Below the pieces are notes generated by a model. That model was not told the DNA's origin. It was given only the letters and a program-made list of their open reading frames with translations, and did no database searches. From the NCBI GenBank assembly GCA_963761775.1, contig CAVXIF010000011.1, forward strand, positions 806,001-870,000: 64,000 nt of DNA. The letters are read 5' to 3'. Positions 8,184 to 17,731 of the stretch are shown here, piece after piece; positions within the stretch are counted from its first letter, which is position 1; each line of letters opens with the position of its first letter. This stretch comes from Parerythrobacter_A sp963761775. GTDB taxonomy: Bacteria > Pseudomonadota > Alphaproteobacteria > Sphingomonadales > Sphingomonadaceae. The position numbers were made by a program, and so were the translations under genes.

Positions 8184-11027
8184 TTGAGCGACGATACAAA
8201 CGCCCCGACCGCCCCCGCCGTCCCGCCGGAAACACACGCGCGGATCGACATCGTGGACGAGATGAAGTCGAGCTATCTCGACTACGCGATGTCCGTCATC
8301 GTCAGTCGCGCGCTGCCCGATGTGCGCGACGGGCTGAAGCCGGTGCATCGCCGCATTCTGTGGACGTGCCAGGAAAACGGCTACGTCGCCGGGCGGCCCT
8401 ATCGCAAGTCGGCGCGCATCGTCGGCGATACGATGGGTAAATACCACCCGCATGGCGACAGCGCGATTTACGATACGCTGGCCCGGATGACGCAGGACTG
8501 GTCGTTGCGCGTGCCGTTGATCGACGGTCAGGGGAACTTCGGGTCGATGGACCCCGACCCGCCCGCCGCCAGCCGCTATACCGAGGCGCGGCTGGAAAAG
8601 GTCGCCAACGCGCTGCTGGAAGATATCGGCAAGGATACAGTCGATTATCAGGACAATTATGACGGCACCGAGAGCGAGCCGGTGGTCCTGCCCGCGCGCT
8701 TCCCCAACCTGCTGGTCAATGGCGCGGGCGGTATCGCGGTCGGCATGGCAACCAATGTGCCGCCGCATAACCTCGGCGAAGTGATCGACGGCTGTCTCGC
8801 CTTTATCGAAGATCCCGCCATCACGTCCGAGCAGCTGTTCGAGATCATTCCCGGTCCCGACTTCCCCACCGCACCGCTGATCCTTGGTCAGGCAGGCGCG
8901 AAGGCGGCTTACACCACCGGTCGCGGCTCGATCCTGCAACGCTGCCGCCACGAGGTCGAGGCGACGCGCGGCGCAAAGACCGAGGGGCGCGAAAGTATCG
9001 TGTTCACCTCCATCCCCTATCAGGTCGGCAAGAACAGCCTGGTCGAAAAAATTGCCGAAGCGGCAAAGGATCGCCGGGTCGAAGGCATTTCCGACATCCG
9101 CGACGAAAGCAGCCGCGAAGGCATGCGCGTGGTCGTTGACCTGAAACGCGATGCCACGCCCGATGTCGTGCTGAACCAGATCTGGCGGCACACGCCCGCG
9201 CAGGCCAGCTTCCCCGCCAACATGCTCGCTATTCGCGGCGGGCGCCCCGAAACGCTGATGCTGCGCGACATTATCGAGGCATTCATCGCCTTCCGCGAGC
9301 AGGTGATCACGCGGCGCACCAAATTCGAGCTGAACAAGGCGCGCGAGCGGGCGCATATCTTGCTGGGGCTGGTCGTTGCCGTCACCAATCTGGACGAGGT
9401 GGTGGCAATCATTCGCGGTGCGCCCAATCCGGCCACCGCGCGTGACCGCCTGTTGGCGCGGGAATGGCCAATCGGCGATATCGCGCAATATATCGCGCTG
9501 GTGGAAGCGATCGAGCCGGACGAGGACCAGGAAGGCGGCACCTATCGCCTGTCCGAACGGCAGGTGAAGGCCATTCTCGAATTGCGCCTCAACCGCCTGA
9601 CCGCGCTGGGCCGCGACGAGATCGGCGACGAGTTGCAAGAGCTGGCCACCGCTATCGAGGAATACCTCTCGATCCTTGCCGACCGGGTGAAACTGTATCG
9701 CGTGATGCGCGAGGAGCTGGTCGCGGTGCGCGAGGAATATGCCACGCCGCGCCTGTCCGAAATCGCGCCTGCGTGGGACGGGCTGGACGACGAAGACCTG
9801 ATCGAACGCGGCGAAATGGTCGTGACGGTCACGCATGGCGGTTACATCAAACGTACGCCTTTGGGCACGTTCCGCGCGCAGGCACGTGGCGGCAAGGGCC
9901 GCGCGAGCATGGCGACGAAGGACGAAGATGCCATCGTCGAGATGTTCGTCACCAGCACGCATACGCCGGTGCTGTTCTTCACCAATACGGGTCGCGTCTA
10001 TCGCCTCAAGGTCTGGAAACTTCCCGAAGGCGCACCGCAGACAAAGGGCCGCCCGATGGTCAACTTGCTGCCGCTGGCGGATGACGAGCTGGTCACGAAT
10101 GTGCTGCCCTTGCCCGAAGACGAGGATGAATGGGCCGCGCTTAATATCATGTTCGCCACGGCCAATGGCATGGTGCGCCGCAATTCGATGGCGGCGTTCA
10201 CCAATGTGCCCACCAATGGCAAGTTCGCGATGGGCTTTGCCGAGGGTGGCGATGACCGGCTGATCGGCGTGAAACTGCTGTCCGAGGCGCAGGACGTGTT
10301 CCTGGCCAGCGACCGCGACAAGGCCATCCGCTTCAACGCCGCAGATGCGCGCGAAACCAAGAGCCGCACGGGTATCGGCGTGCGCGGCATGACGCTGGAT
10401 GGCGCGAAGGTGGTGTCGCTCGCCGTGCTGAACGATTCCGCTCACGATGCCGAAGCGCGCGACGATTACCTGCGGATCGCGCCGTGGAAACAGGGCAACA
10501 GCCGCGACGATCTGTCCGCGTCGCAGCAACAGATGGCGGATGAGGAAGAATTCATCCTGACCGTTACCGCCAACGGCTATGGCAAGCTGTCATCGGCCTA
10601 TGAATACCGCACCATCGGGCGCGGCGGCAAAGGGCTGATCAATATCGGTACGCCCGACAGCGACCCCGGACGCAACGGCCCCGTCGTCGCCAGCTTCCCC
10701 GTAGTGCATGGCGAACAGATCATGCTCGTCACCGACCAGGCCAAGCTGATCCGGCTGGCGATACGCTTCCGCCATCTGGTCGAGGGCGGTTTCGACAATC
10801 ACGAGGGGCTGCCGGTCATCGGTCGCACATCGTCCGGCGTCCGCCTGTTCGACGTGACGAAGAACGAACACATCGTCGGCGTTGCGCGGATCGACGAGGA
10901 GGAAGAACCGGAAAGCGAGGCGGAAGAAGCGGTAATCGAGGACATCGTCAGCGCCAATGCCGAGGAAACAGCGCCCGAAACCACCGAGGACCGCGACAAT
11001 ACCTTACCCGAAGACGATATGGCGTAA
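8184..11027 (+). CDS. gyrA: DNA gyrase subunit A
   Basis: Type II topoisomerase subunit of 947 residues that cuts and rejoins DNA to introduce negative supercoils with GyrB. SRALPDVRDGLKPVHRRIL, YHPHGDSAIYD and the active-site Tyr in SRYTEAR (Tyr132) are present. The C-terminal beta-pinwheel has the GyrA box QARGGKG, and the tail is long and acidic. At the quinolone-determining positions the residues are Ser93 and Asp97, the wild-type sensitive form. The start is taken as TTG 8184 because translation from it gives the usual SDDTN... opening; another TTG lies at 8157. Neither has a strong Shine-Dalgarno sequence. Confidence 0.97.
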   Translation: MSDDTNAPTAPAVPPETHARIDIVDEMKSSYLDYAMSVIVSRALPDVRDGLKPVHRRILWTCQENGYVAGRPYRKSARIVGDTMGKYHPHGDSAIYDTLARMTQDWSLRVPLIDGQGNFGSMDPDPPAASRYTEARLEKVANALLEDIGKDTVDYQDNYDGTESEPVVLPARFPNLLVNGAGGIAVGMATNVPPHNLGEVIDGCLAFIEDPAITSEQLFEIIPGPDFPTAPLILGQAGAKAAYTTGRGSILQRCRHEVEATRGAKTEGRESIVFTSIPYQVGKNSLVEKIAEAAKDRRVEGISDIRDESSREGMRVVVDLKRDATPDVVLNQIWRHTPAQASFPANMLAIRGGRPETLMLRDIIEAFIAFREQVITRRTKFELNKARERAHILLGLVVAVTNLDEVVAIIRGAPNPATARDRLLAREWPIGDIAQYIALVEAIEPDEDQEGGTYRLSERQVKAILELRLNRLTALGRDEIGDELQELATAIEEYLSILADRVKLYRVMREELVAVREEYATPRLSEIAPAWDGLDDEDLIERGEMVVTVTHGGYIKRTPLGTFRAQARGGKGRASMATKDEDAIVEMFVTSTHTPVLFFTNTGRVYRLKVWKLPEGAPQTKGRPMVNLLPLADDELVTNVLPLPEDEDEWAALNIMFATANGMVRRNSMAAFTNVPTNGKFAMGFAEGGDDRLIGVKLLSEAQDVFLASDRDKAIRFNAADARETKSRTGIGVRGMTLDGAKVVSLAVLNDSAHDAEARDDYLRIAPWKQGNSRDDLSASQQQMADEEEFILTVTANGYGKLSSAYEYRTIGRGGKGLINIGTPDSDPGRNGPVVASFPVVHGEQIMLVTDQAKLIRLAIRFRHLVEGGFDNHEGLPVIGRTSSGVRLFDVTKNEHIVGVARIDEEEEPESEAEEAVIEDIVSANAEETAPETTEDRDNTLPEDDMA

Positions 11028-11039
11028 ATTGGCGCGGCG

Positions 11040-11693
11040 TTAGCGTGCCGCGCCCGTATCCTTGCGCAATGTCTGGATGACGCCCGTCGCGATCAGGAAC
11101 TGGCCGATAAAGTAGAGCGGCCAGATCAGCAGGTCCGGCAACGCGCCGGAGAGGACATTGCCCGCCTCGGCGAATATCAGCAGGTCCGATACGACGAACA
11201 GCGCCGCGCCGGTCACCACGCGCCATCGCGGGAAGCGGCTGAGGAATGCCGCGCTCGCCATTGTTCCCAAAACCAGACCGTAAACGCCGATCAGCAGATC
11301 GAACGATAGTGCCCAGCTTGCTACGCCCGTTGCCAAGGCGATGGCAGCGCACGCCGCCAGCGCCTTGCCATCCAGAACCGTGCGAAAGTTGCGGGCATAA
11401 AGCGCAATGGCAAACCCATGTGCGATGGCGAATGCAACACCGCCCGCCTGAAGGCTGAACCGGATCGCCATATCCCCGACCGCTGCAAATGCGAGCGCCA
11501 CCGCCAGCAATCGCGCATCCGCCGAGGCGTGTCGCAGGAAAGCGTAGATGGAAAGCGCACCGACCGCCGCGCCCTTCAACAAGGTCAGCCAGACGCCACC
11601 AATCGCCGAGTCTTGCAGGAAATAGAACGCAACCGCGGCGATAATCGCAAGCAGCAGCCATGGGCGGCGATTAATGAGGGCGGTTCGGGCCAT
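11040..11693 (-). CDS. YhhN/TMEM86-family lysoplasmalogenase-like membrane protein
   Basis: The 217-residue product has about eight membrane helices. The spacing of hydrophobic segments and the residues GDMAIRF (near 71), YARNF, GVYGLVLGTMAS (near 136) and FVVSDLLIFAE (near 168) match the YhhN family, whose animal member TMEM86B hydrolyses the vinyl-ether bond of lysoplasmalogen. The conserved Asp residues in GD and SDLL are the likely catalytic pair. The bacterial substrate is not established. The gene converges on gyrA with only 12 bases between stops and diverges from trmFO. The ATG at 11693 was chosen over spurious upstream starts inside trmFO-antisense sequence. Confidence 0.82.
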   Translation of the reverse strand: MARTALINRRPWLLLAIIAAVAFYFLQDSAIGGVWLTLLKGAAVGALSIYAFLRHASADARLLAVALAFAAVGDMAIRFSLQAGGVAFAIAHGFAIALYARNFRTVLDGKALAACAAIALATGVASWALSFDLLIGVYGLVLGTMASAAFLSRFPRWRVVTGAALFVVSDLLIFAEAGNVLSGALPDLLIWPLYFIGQFLIATGVIQTLRKDTGAAR

Positions 11694-11780
11694 TGCCGTG
11701 CTGCCATAAGCGAACACGGCGCGCCCGTCGACGCCCCCGATGGATTGCGCCCGCCCTGCCCCGCCGCCATATAGCGGCGC

Positions 11781-13154
11781 ATGACATATGACATTCACAT
11801 TATCGGCGGCGGGCTGGCGGGTAGCGAGGCGGCGTGGCAGCTCGGCCAGCGGGGCTTCCGCGTGCGCCTGTCCGAAATGCGCGGCAGCGGTGCGACGACG
11901 CCCGCGCACCAGACCGACGGGCTGGCCGAGCTGGTCTGCTCCAACAGCTTCCGCTCCGATGATGACACGCGCAATGCGGTCGGCCTGCTGCATCACGAAA
12001 TGCGTGCGATGGACTCGCTGATCATGGCAGCGGGCGAGGATGCGCGCGTGCCCGCCGGATCGGCAATGGCGGTCGACCGCGATGCGTTTTCCGAAGGCGT
12101 GACGCGGCGGCTGAACGACCACCCGAATATCACCGTGGTCCGCGAACGGATCGAGACGCTGCCCGCCAGCGGCCCGACCATCGTCGCCACCGGTCCGCTG
12201 ACGGCGGAAGCGCTGGCGAACAGCATCATCGAAGTAACCGGACGGGACCGGCTGGCGTTTTTCGACGCCATCGCCCCCATCGTCCACCGCGACAGCATCG
12301 ACATGGACATCTGCTGGGTCCAGTCGCGCTGGAACAAGCGCACCGCCGCATCCAATGCCGAGGGCGATTACATCAACTGCCCGATGAACCGGGAAGAATA
12401 TCTCGCCTTCCACAGCGCGCTGGTCGCCAGCGACACAACCCAGTTCAAGGAGTGGGAGCGGGACACGCCCTATTTCGAAGGGTGCATGCCCATAGAAGTC
12501 ATGGCCGCGCGCGGTGTCGATACGCTGCGCTATGGCCCGATGAAACCGGTCGGGCTGGACGATCCGCGCACGGCTTGCGTGGAATTTCCGCAAGGACGCT
12601 GGCCCTATGCCGTGGTCCAGCTGCGCCAGGATAATGCGCTGGGCACATTGTGGAACATGGTCGGTTTCCAGACGAAGCTGAAATATGGCGCGCAGGCCGA
12701 CCTGTTCCGCACCATCCCCGGATTGCAGGATGCCGAATTCGCACGGCTTGGCGGGCTGCATCGCAATACATTCCTCAATTCGCCCGCGCTGCTGGACCGG
12801 CAGCTGCGGCTGAAGGGCCATGAGCATATCCGTTTTGCAGGACAGATTACCGGCTGCGAGGGCTATGTCGAAAGTGCGGCTATCGGCCTGATGGCAGGCG
12901 TGATGGCGGCGCAGGATCTACGTGGCGAAGCATGGCAATCGCCGCCGCGCAGCACCGCGACCGGTGCCTTGCTGGCGCACATCACCGGCGATGCCGAGGC
13001 CGAAACCTATCAACCGATGAACGTCAATTTCGGCCTCTTCGACCCATTGCACGACGTGAAGAAGAAACAGCGCAAGGAAGCGTATACCGAACGCGGCAAG
13101 ACCGACTTCAGCGCGTGGTCCAAGGCCGTCGAGCGGGTTGCGGTCCCCGCCTAG
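11781..13154 (+). CDS. trmFO: Folate/FAD-dependent tRNA (m5U54) methyltransferase TrmFO
   Basis: A flavoprotein of 457 residues that methylates U54 in the T-loop of tRNAs using methylenetetrahydrofolate. The FAD-binding Rossmann motif is IIGGGLAGSEAAWQL at the start. AELVCSNSFRSD, GPMKPVGLDDPRT, YAVVQLRQDNALGTLWNMVG and GCEGYVESAAIGLMAG are family signatures, including the catalytic-loop Cys of GCEGYVES. The start at 11781 places the Rossmann motif at residue 8, as expected. It overlaps the EF-hand gene at its 3' end by four bases. Confidence 0.96.
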   Translation: MTYDIHIIGGGLAGSEAAWQLGQRGFRVRLSEMRGSGATTPAHQTDGLAELVCSNSFRSDDDTRNAVGLLHHEMRAMDSLIMAAGEDARVPAGSAMAVDRDAFSEGVTRRLNDHPNITVVRERIETLPASGPTIVATGPLTAEALANSIIEVTGRDRLAFFDAIAPIVHRDSIDMDICWVQSRWNKRTAASNAEGDYINCPMNREEYLAFHSALVASDTTQFKEWERDTPYFEGCMPIEVMAARGVDTLRYGPMKPVGLDDPRTACVEFPQGRWPYAVVQLRQDNALGTLWNMVGFQTKLKYGAQADLFRTIPGLQDAEFARLGGLHRNTFLNSPALLDRQLRLKGHEHIRFAGQITGCEGYVESAAIGLMAGVMAAQDLRGEAWQSPPRSTATGALLAHITGDAEAETYQPMNVNFGLFDPLHDVKKKQRKEAYTERGKTDFSAWSKAVERVAVPA

Positions 13155-13621
13155 CAGCGGCAGCGTGGCCGCGACGGCGCGCGTTTTTTCGGCGCGGTGC
13201 TGGCAAATTCCGCCTGCGTCAGTTCGCGGTTGCCGTCGCTGTCAGCGCCCTCGAAACGGGTGACGGTCGTCACCGCCCATTCCTCGAATGTCAGCAGGTT
13301 GTTGCCATCGACATCCAGCTTGCGGAAGGCGTTGGCGCGGGTCGACAGCATCTCGTTGCGCGTCACCCGAAGATCGCGATTGCGGTCATAGCGGAAAAAC
13401 CGCTTCTGTTCGCGCGTAAGTTCGGTGGCAGCGGGCGGTTCCGGCCCGCGTTGATCGGCAGCATCGGAGACAGGTATCTCGGCCTCGGCGGCAACGTCTG
13501 ACGTTTCGACCACGAGCGGCGGCGGCGCGCCTTCTTCCACCTGCGCACGGCCCTGCCACCAGAACAATCCGACCGCGACCATCACGAGCGCAGCAAAGGC
13601 CCCAAGCACCATTCTGTTCAT
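13151..13621 (-). CDS. Membrane-anchored EF-hand protein
   Basis: A 156-residue protein with one N-terminal membrane helix (VLGAFAALVMVAVGLFWW), then a Pro/Glu-rich linker and three EF-hand-like calcium loops: DRNRDLRVTRNE, DVDGNNLLTFEE and DSDGNRELTQAE. The C-terminus is basic and Cys-containing (RAPSRPRCRC). It is probably a periplasm-facing calcium-binding protein, anchored or exported; the target is unknown. It converges with trmFO (four-base overlap). The ATG at 13621 is preferred because the helix starts directly after it. Confidence 0.78.
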   Translation of the reverse strand: MNRMVLGAFAALVMVAVGLFWWQGRAQVEEGAPPPLVVETSDVAAEAEIPVSDAADQRGPEPPAATELTREQKRFFRYDRNRDLRVTRNEMLSTRANAFRKLDVDGNNLLTFEEWAVTTVTRFEGADSDGNRELTQAEFASTAPKKRAPSRPRCRC

Positions 13622-13652
13622 TGCGCGCCTCCCGTCGGCTGCGCAGCATAGC

Positions 13653-14315
13653 TCAACGCCCGAACATGCCAAGGCGGCTGATCAACAGCGCATCGCGACG
13701 ACGTGACACCAGCGGCGCGCCGCCACGCTGCAAACTGCTGCGCGCCAGTTCGCCGAGGATATGAAGGTGCCGCACGGATTTCGGCAAGCGAACCGGTTGC
13801 GACAGTTCGGCTTGCGCAATTTGCACTATAATCGCACGATTTTCTGGTGTGGCTTGCGCAAAAGCCAAGTCAGCCAATCCCCATAACCGGCCAGCGCGCA
13901 GCACCTCGTCACTCTGCGGCTTTTCGAGCCGGCCACTTTGCATTGCAGCAAACAGGTAAGCACGGTTTGCCGCGAACGTATCGAGTACCGCAGGCGTCTG
14001 CGCCTCTGCAACGACCAGGTGCTCCCAACCATCGACCACCTTGCCCAGCACTCCGGAATGATAACCAAGGTGTGCGGAAAGGTTATCCAATACACCATCG
14101 CCCTTCGCCCGCTCAGCCACTGGCAAGGCCAGCTGGTCGCGCCACCATGCCAGCCGCAGTTGCGCGACCATCGGTTCGGTCGCCTGCGCCACAAACCGAG
14201 CCAGACGCGCATCGAACGCGAAAGCTGCTGCCGAAGCGGCACGCACCTCGCGCGGCGCATGGGCGATAGCGAGCTGTTGCGCCAATGGCAGTGCGAAAAG
14301 GTCAGGATCTGTCAC
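13653..14315 (-). CDS. Squalene/phytoene-synthase-like protein, NDUFAF6-type
   Basis: The 220-residue protein belongs to the squalene/phytoene synthase superfamily but is short (enzymes have about 280-350 residues). I do not see the first Asp-rich motif that binds prenyl diphosphate. The stretch AQLRLAWWRDQLA and the Leu/Ala-rich helices, ending SSLQRGGAPLVSRRRDALLI, resemble the NDUFAF6 subgroup, whose mitochondrial members help assemble respiratory complex I. That role is an inference for this bacterium, but it fits the nuo operon at 57-64 kb. It is unlikely to be a carotenoid enzyme. Confidence 0.65.
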   Translation of the reverse strand: MTDPDLFALPLAQQLAIAHAPREVRAASAAAFAFDARLARFVAQATEPMVAQLRLAWWRDQLALPVAERAKGDGVLDNLSAHLGYHSGVLGKVVDGWEHLVVAEAQTPAVLDTFAANRAYLFAAMQSGRLEKPQSDEVLRAGRLWGLADLAFAQATPENRAIIVQIAQAELSQPVRLPKSVRHLHILGELARSSLQRGGAPLVSRRRDALLISRLGMFGR

Positions 14316-14382
14316 TAGTGCGAGGTGTTGGCTTCTCGCCTACTAGTCAAGACAACGCGCGTGGCGCTACCGGCGCCTGGCG

Positions 14383-15063
14383 TCAGTTACACTGTGAATC
14401 GCTATTGCCACCGGTCAGACCGGGATCGCTGGAATCGCCAAGGTTGCGGTCGTCGCGGATCAGGAAAGCGGCTTCCTGCCGGACCAACCTGTTGCCTGCG
14501 CCGAACGGCGCCTGGAACAGCGGGTCGTATTCGTACTCGATCTCGACGAACATGATGGCGCTGCCGGGGTCGGCGGATGCTTTCCTGCTGCCGCTGCCGA
14601 TGCCCGACATAGGTGTGCCGGTTAGCCCGTTATTGGCCCCATCATCCCCATAGCGCGAAACGGTGGCACGGGCACCGCGGCACCTTTGCCAATGGATATA
14701 CTGGCGGCCTGTAACGTCGTCGACTTCCAGGCTGGACAGGATGATGCGGCCATTTGTGAAAAGGTCGATACTCGCGCCCTGACGCATGGCGCCATCGAGA
14801 AGCGCGTCGACATCGTCCTCGGTGACGGTGGGCGTGATACCCGAATTGTCGGTCTGCCCGAGACGCGAGGCATTGTCCGCAAGGCTCAGCGCGATCTGGC
14901 TGACTTCGGTGCGCGAGGTGGCGAGCCGCGCGATTTCCGTTCCGTAAAGGCCCAGCGTCAGCAGAACCGGCAGCACGATGGCAAACTCGGTCATGGCGAT
15001 GGCTTTGGTATCGCGCCGCAACCGCTGCATGAAGCCAGCCACCGTCGTGGCGCATCCGTTCAT
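14383..15063 (-). CDS. TadE-like pseudopilin-type protein (module 1, third gene)
   Basis: The 226-residue product has a basic N-terminus (QRLRRDTKA) followed by MTEFAIVLPVLLTLGLYGTEI, the TadE/TadF pattern: a Glu after a short leader and one N-terminal hydrophobic helix. The periplasmic part contains QYIHWQRC, shared with the equivalent gene at 20668. It lies last in a minus-strand set TadG-TadE-TadE. Start and stop overlap with the preceding gene (TGATG at 15061-15065) fixes the start at 15063; an ATG three codons upstream is also possible. It is probably an envelope protein linked to Tad/Flp-type pili; the exact role is unknown. Confidence 0.78.
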   Translation of the reverse strand: MNGCATTVAGFMQRLRRDTKAIAMTEFAIVLPVLLTLGLYGTEIARLATSRTEVSQIALSLADNASRLGQTDNSGITPTVTEDDVDALLDGAMRQGASIDLFTNGRIILSSLEVDDVTGRQYIHWQRCRGARATVSRYGDDGANNGLTGTPMSGIGSGSRKASADPGSAIMFVEIEYEYDPLFQAPFGAGNRLVRQEAAFLIRDDRNLGDSSDPGLTGGNSDSQCN

Positions 15064-15668
15064 CAGTCGCATGTGCCCGCCTCCGACGACAGACCGGTTT
15101 GCAACGCAAACGGCTGGTTCTTCTTGACGACCGTGGACGAGATTTCGCGGGTATCGCCGATATAGGGTACCAGCGGCATGGCGAAGGAGGGTTCGTACTG
15201 GACGGTAACGGTGTAGATCACGACATCGCTGGCGTTACCGTTGCCGCTCTCGCCAATATCGTCATCCCACTGGCCGTTGCTGTTCTCGTCGGTGTAGTTT
15301 TCGCTGTCGTTGCAGGTGCCGTTATTGTCCTCGTCGTTCCACTGTTCGGGACGCCCGATATCGGCAAAATCGAAATAGCTGCGGCGGGTGGTCGAAACGA
15401 CGGCGTCGGGCGTTATGCGCGAGATCATCCTGGCGACATGCGCGTCGGCGACCGCCGTGTCGCCGGTTTCCAGCGCGGAAAGGCGGGCCGCATCCTGCGC
15501 CGCACCGTTCAGGACGGAGCGCGCGTACATCCACTGGCTGAAATCGAACAGGCCCATCATCACGAAGATGAACAACGGCGCGACCAGCGCGAATTCGACA
15601 ACGGCGGCGCCGCTGTCGTCTTCGCGCAGCCTCCTGCGGCGATTGCCGATGACCAGGCGTCGTATCAC
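15063..15668 (-). CDS. TadE-like protein with acidic calcium-loop-like region (module 1, second gene)
   Basis: A 201-residue protein starting from GTG, overlapping the TadG stop (GTGA). A basic leader (RRRRLREDDSG) precedes AAVVEFALVAPLFIFVMMGLF, the TadE-like helix with Glu near its start. In the middle is a run rich in Asp, Asn and Glu (DEDNNGTCND, DENSNGQWDDD) with the D-x-N-x-N/D-G spacing of calcium-binding loops. The C-terminal half (VTVQYEPSFAMPLVPYIGD, then VVKKNQPF) matches the protein at 19827. Function beyond a probable pilus- or adhesion-associated envelope role is unknown. Confidence 0.78.
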   Translation of the reverse strand: MIRRLVIGNRRRRLREDDSGAAVVEFALVAPLFIFVMMGLFDFSQWMYARSVLNGAAQDAARLSALETGDTAVADAHVARMISRITPDAVVSTTRRSYFDFADIGRPEQWNDEDNNGTCNDSENYTDENSNGQWDDDIGESGNGNASDVVIYTVTVQYEPSFAMPLVPYIGDTREISSTVVKKNQPFALQTGLSSEAGTCD

Positions 15669-17731
15669 TGCACCACCCGCAATTCGCCGATAGTCTTGCC
15701 GATTTCCTGGAACGCTTCGTTCAGGGAATTGGCATCGGCCGCCACGAACGAGCTTTGCGTCGAAGCGCACTGTTCAAGATCGCCCGTCAGGCCGGACCCG
15801 AAGGCAATGACCCAGACCCGGATACCCTTTGCTTTTGCAGCAGCACAGGTCGCGAGGAATCGCGAGTTGTGGCGACTTGTATGGTTCGAATAGCCGTTGT
15901 CGGTCACACGGCGGTCATGATATTCGATGCCGTAAGCGCTGTGGATGGTTATGTTCGGCACGAGCTCGCCATCGGTCATGTAAATGATGTGCCGTGCCAC
16001 CGAACCGCCATTGGCAGGCTGCAGCTGGACATTGTCCTGGAACATGCCGGTTGGCGACGTGAGGCGTGCGCCCCAGATCATGCCGATATCATGGTAGGTA
16101 TTGCCGCCAGGGCTTAGCGAGTCCGCGTAGGCATCGAATTCGCTTTTCGTCATCGTGGCGAACTGGCGCGCGGCGACCGGACATGCCCCGTTCGCAGCAC
16201 CACCCCGTTCGGAGACTGCGGCGCTCGTCAGGTAACGGCCATCGTTCGTCGTGCGGTAATAGCTGATCTGGTCCCAAAGCGGACGCCACTTGGTCTTGTC
16301 ATCGGACGTAGGCGCCGTGTCGAGGTCGAGGTCGATCGCCTCTGCGGGACTGAGACCGGTAATCTTGGAATAGGAAAAGTTCTGTTCCGAAACCGTATCG
16401 CGTTCCTCGATACAGCCACGCCAGCGCGACGTCTGGTTGCTACCGTTGTTACCGGTCACGGTCGTGACGTTGGAGAACGCCTTGAAATTGCTGACATCGT
16501 ATTCGACCGCCTTGTACAGATAGCGTTCGAACTCGGACGTGGTGCTCGTCGTGAAGATCGGTTCCTCGATGGCGTAGCGATGCCGGAAGAACGTCTGTTC
16601 GGTAATGCGAACCTGAATGCGCCGGGTATTCCCGACTTTCTGGCACCGGTACTGGCGCGCCTGCTGCGGTTTGGTCCAGGTGGTCTGCGTGATCCGGCGC
16701 TGGTCGCTGTCGATATATTGCGTTTCTTCGCGCGTGCCGCCCGGTGGGGGGCTATCGCCGAACACGACGTTGCCGTCATCGTCTGTTTCGATGTCGTTCT
16801 CGTCTATGGGATCGCCGTTCTCGTCGACATCCTGATAGCTGGTATTGGCCGGCATGGCAGCGCGACAGTCGTTGTTCTTCTGGAAGCGGTCGCTGCCATA
16901 GTCCTGCCAGCCGCCGCGCTGGCGGTCCTGCGTGCCTTCGGCGTATTCGAAATAGGGCGGTTCGTAGCCGGTGATAACTTCGTGCTCGACTTCACGGTAT
17001 TGCGGCTCGCGTGACTGGTAGGTCCAGTTATCGACCAGCCAGTCCGGGTTCTTGTTATACAGGATGGAGCCGACATTGACGGTAGAGCTGTAGGGCACGA
17101 ACCCGAAGCGCACGCGGCCGTTACCGCCTTCGACCGCAGTCGAAACGGTGTTGTAGAAGCTCTTCATCGCGCTGCGCAGCGCAGCAATGCGCGTGCCGCC
17201 GCCGGAGATGCCGCCGCCCATCGAGCCGGTGGTGTCGAGCACCATCATAACGTCGCTGTTGCCGACCTGCATAGTGGCGCTGCAATCAGCCTCGACCGGG
17301 ATCTCGTCGAAGCTGAACAGGCGCATGACCGTGGTGTCGACATTGGCCGTAGCCATGCCGAAAACCGTATTGTCCTCGTCATCCGCCTGCGTCGTGAAAA
17401 CGAGGCTGGAAGCACCCTGGATATCCGCGTCGAAATTGATCGCGAACAGTTCTTCGGCCTTGGCTTCTGCAGCCGTCGTATATCCATCGGCCCCGATGGC
17501 ACGCCGCCCCGCAAGCACACCTGCGTCGCAAGCATTCTGCAACCGGTTCTGCACCATGTAGGCGCGCGAAACGTCCACGCCGCCGCCGACCATGCCGGCC
17601 AGCGCGACCATGCCGACTGCGGCCAGCGGGAACACGTTGCCGCCGCTATCGCGCAGCACGGCGAGGACGCCCGTACGGCGCGCCGCGTCGCTTGCGGTAT
17701 GGCTGGTGCTGTTCAACAGACGCTTGATCAT
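15665..17731 (-). CDS. TadG-like protein with von Willebrand A domain (module 1, first gene)
   Basis: The 688-residue protein has an N-terminal helix (NVFPLAAVGMVALAGMVGGGVD) and the TadG-type signature SRAYMVQNRLQNACDAGVLA. A von Willebrand factor A domain follows, with an intact MIDAS opening DTTGSM (Asp166). The domain is interrupted by a long hydrophilic insert containing Asp-rich stretches (DENGDPIDEND) and resumes near the C-terminus (HIIYMTDGELVPN, VIAFGSGL). TadG-like proteins sit in the envelope and are linked to Tad pilus export. It heads a three-gene minus-strand operon and is the mirror image of 17890. The ATG at 17731 is chosen over one 18 codons upstream. Confidence 0.82.
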   Translation of the reverse strand: MIKRLLNSTSHTASDAARRTGVLAVLRDSGGNVFPLAAVGMVALAGMVGGGVDVSRAYMVQNRLQNACDAGVLAGRRAIGADGYTTAAEAKAEELFAINFDADIQGASSLVFTTQADDEDNTVFGMATANVDTTVMRLFSFDEIPVEADCSATMQVGNSDVMMVLDTTGSMGGGISGGGTRIAALRSAMKSFYNTVSTAVEGGNGRVRFGFVPYSSTVNVGSILYNKNPDWLVDNWTYQSREPQYREVEHEVITGYEPPYFEYAEGTQDRQRGGWQDYGSDRFQKNNDCRAAMPANTSYQDVDENGDPIDENDIETDDDGNVVFGDSPPPGGTREETQYIDSDQRRITQTTWTKPQQARQYRCQKVGNTRRIQVRITEQTFFRHRYAIEEPIFTTSTTSEFERYLYKAVEYDVSNFKAFSNVTTVTGNNGSNQTSRWRGCIEERDTVSEQNFSYSKITGLSPAEAIDLDLDTAPTSDDKTKWRPLWDQISYYRTTNDGRYLTSAAVSERGGAANGACPVAARQFATMTKSEFDAYADSLSPGGNTYHDIGMIWGARLTSPTGMFQDNVQLQPANGGSVARHIIYMTDGELVPNITIHSAYGIEYHDRRVTDNGYSNHTSRHNSRFLATCAAAKAKGIRVWVIAFGSGLTGDLEQCASTQSSFVAADANSLNEAFQEIGKTIGELRVVQ

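Noticed and set aside
6552..10529. A 1325-codon open frame on the minus strand spanning the TPR gene and antisense to gyrA.
   Set aside because: Only the last third is the TPR protein with its own signal peptide and ribosome site. The rest is antisense to gyrA, is rich in Arg/His/Ala without any domain, and reflects GC-rich codon bias.
11694..12827. Long minus-strand extension upstream of the lysoplasmalogenase-like gene.
   Set aside because: It is antisense to trmFO with no membrane or domain pattern. The real gene starts at 11693 with a basic leader and a hydrophobic helix.
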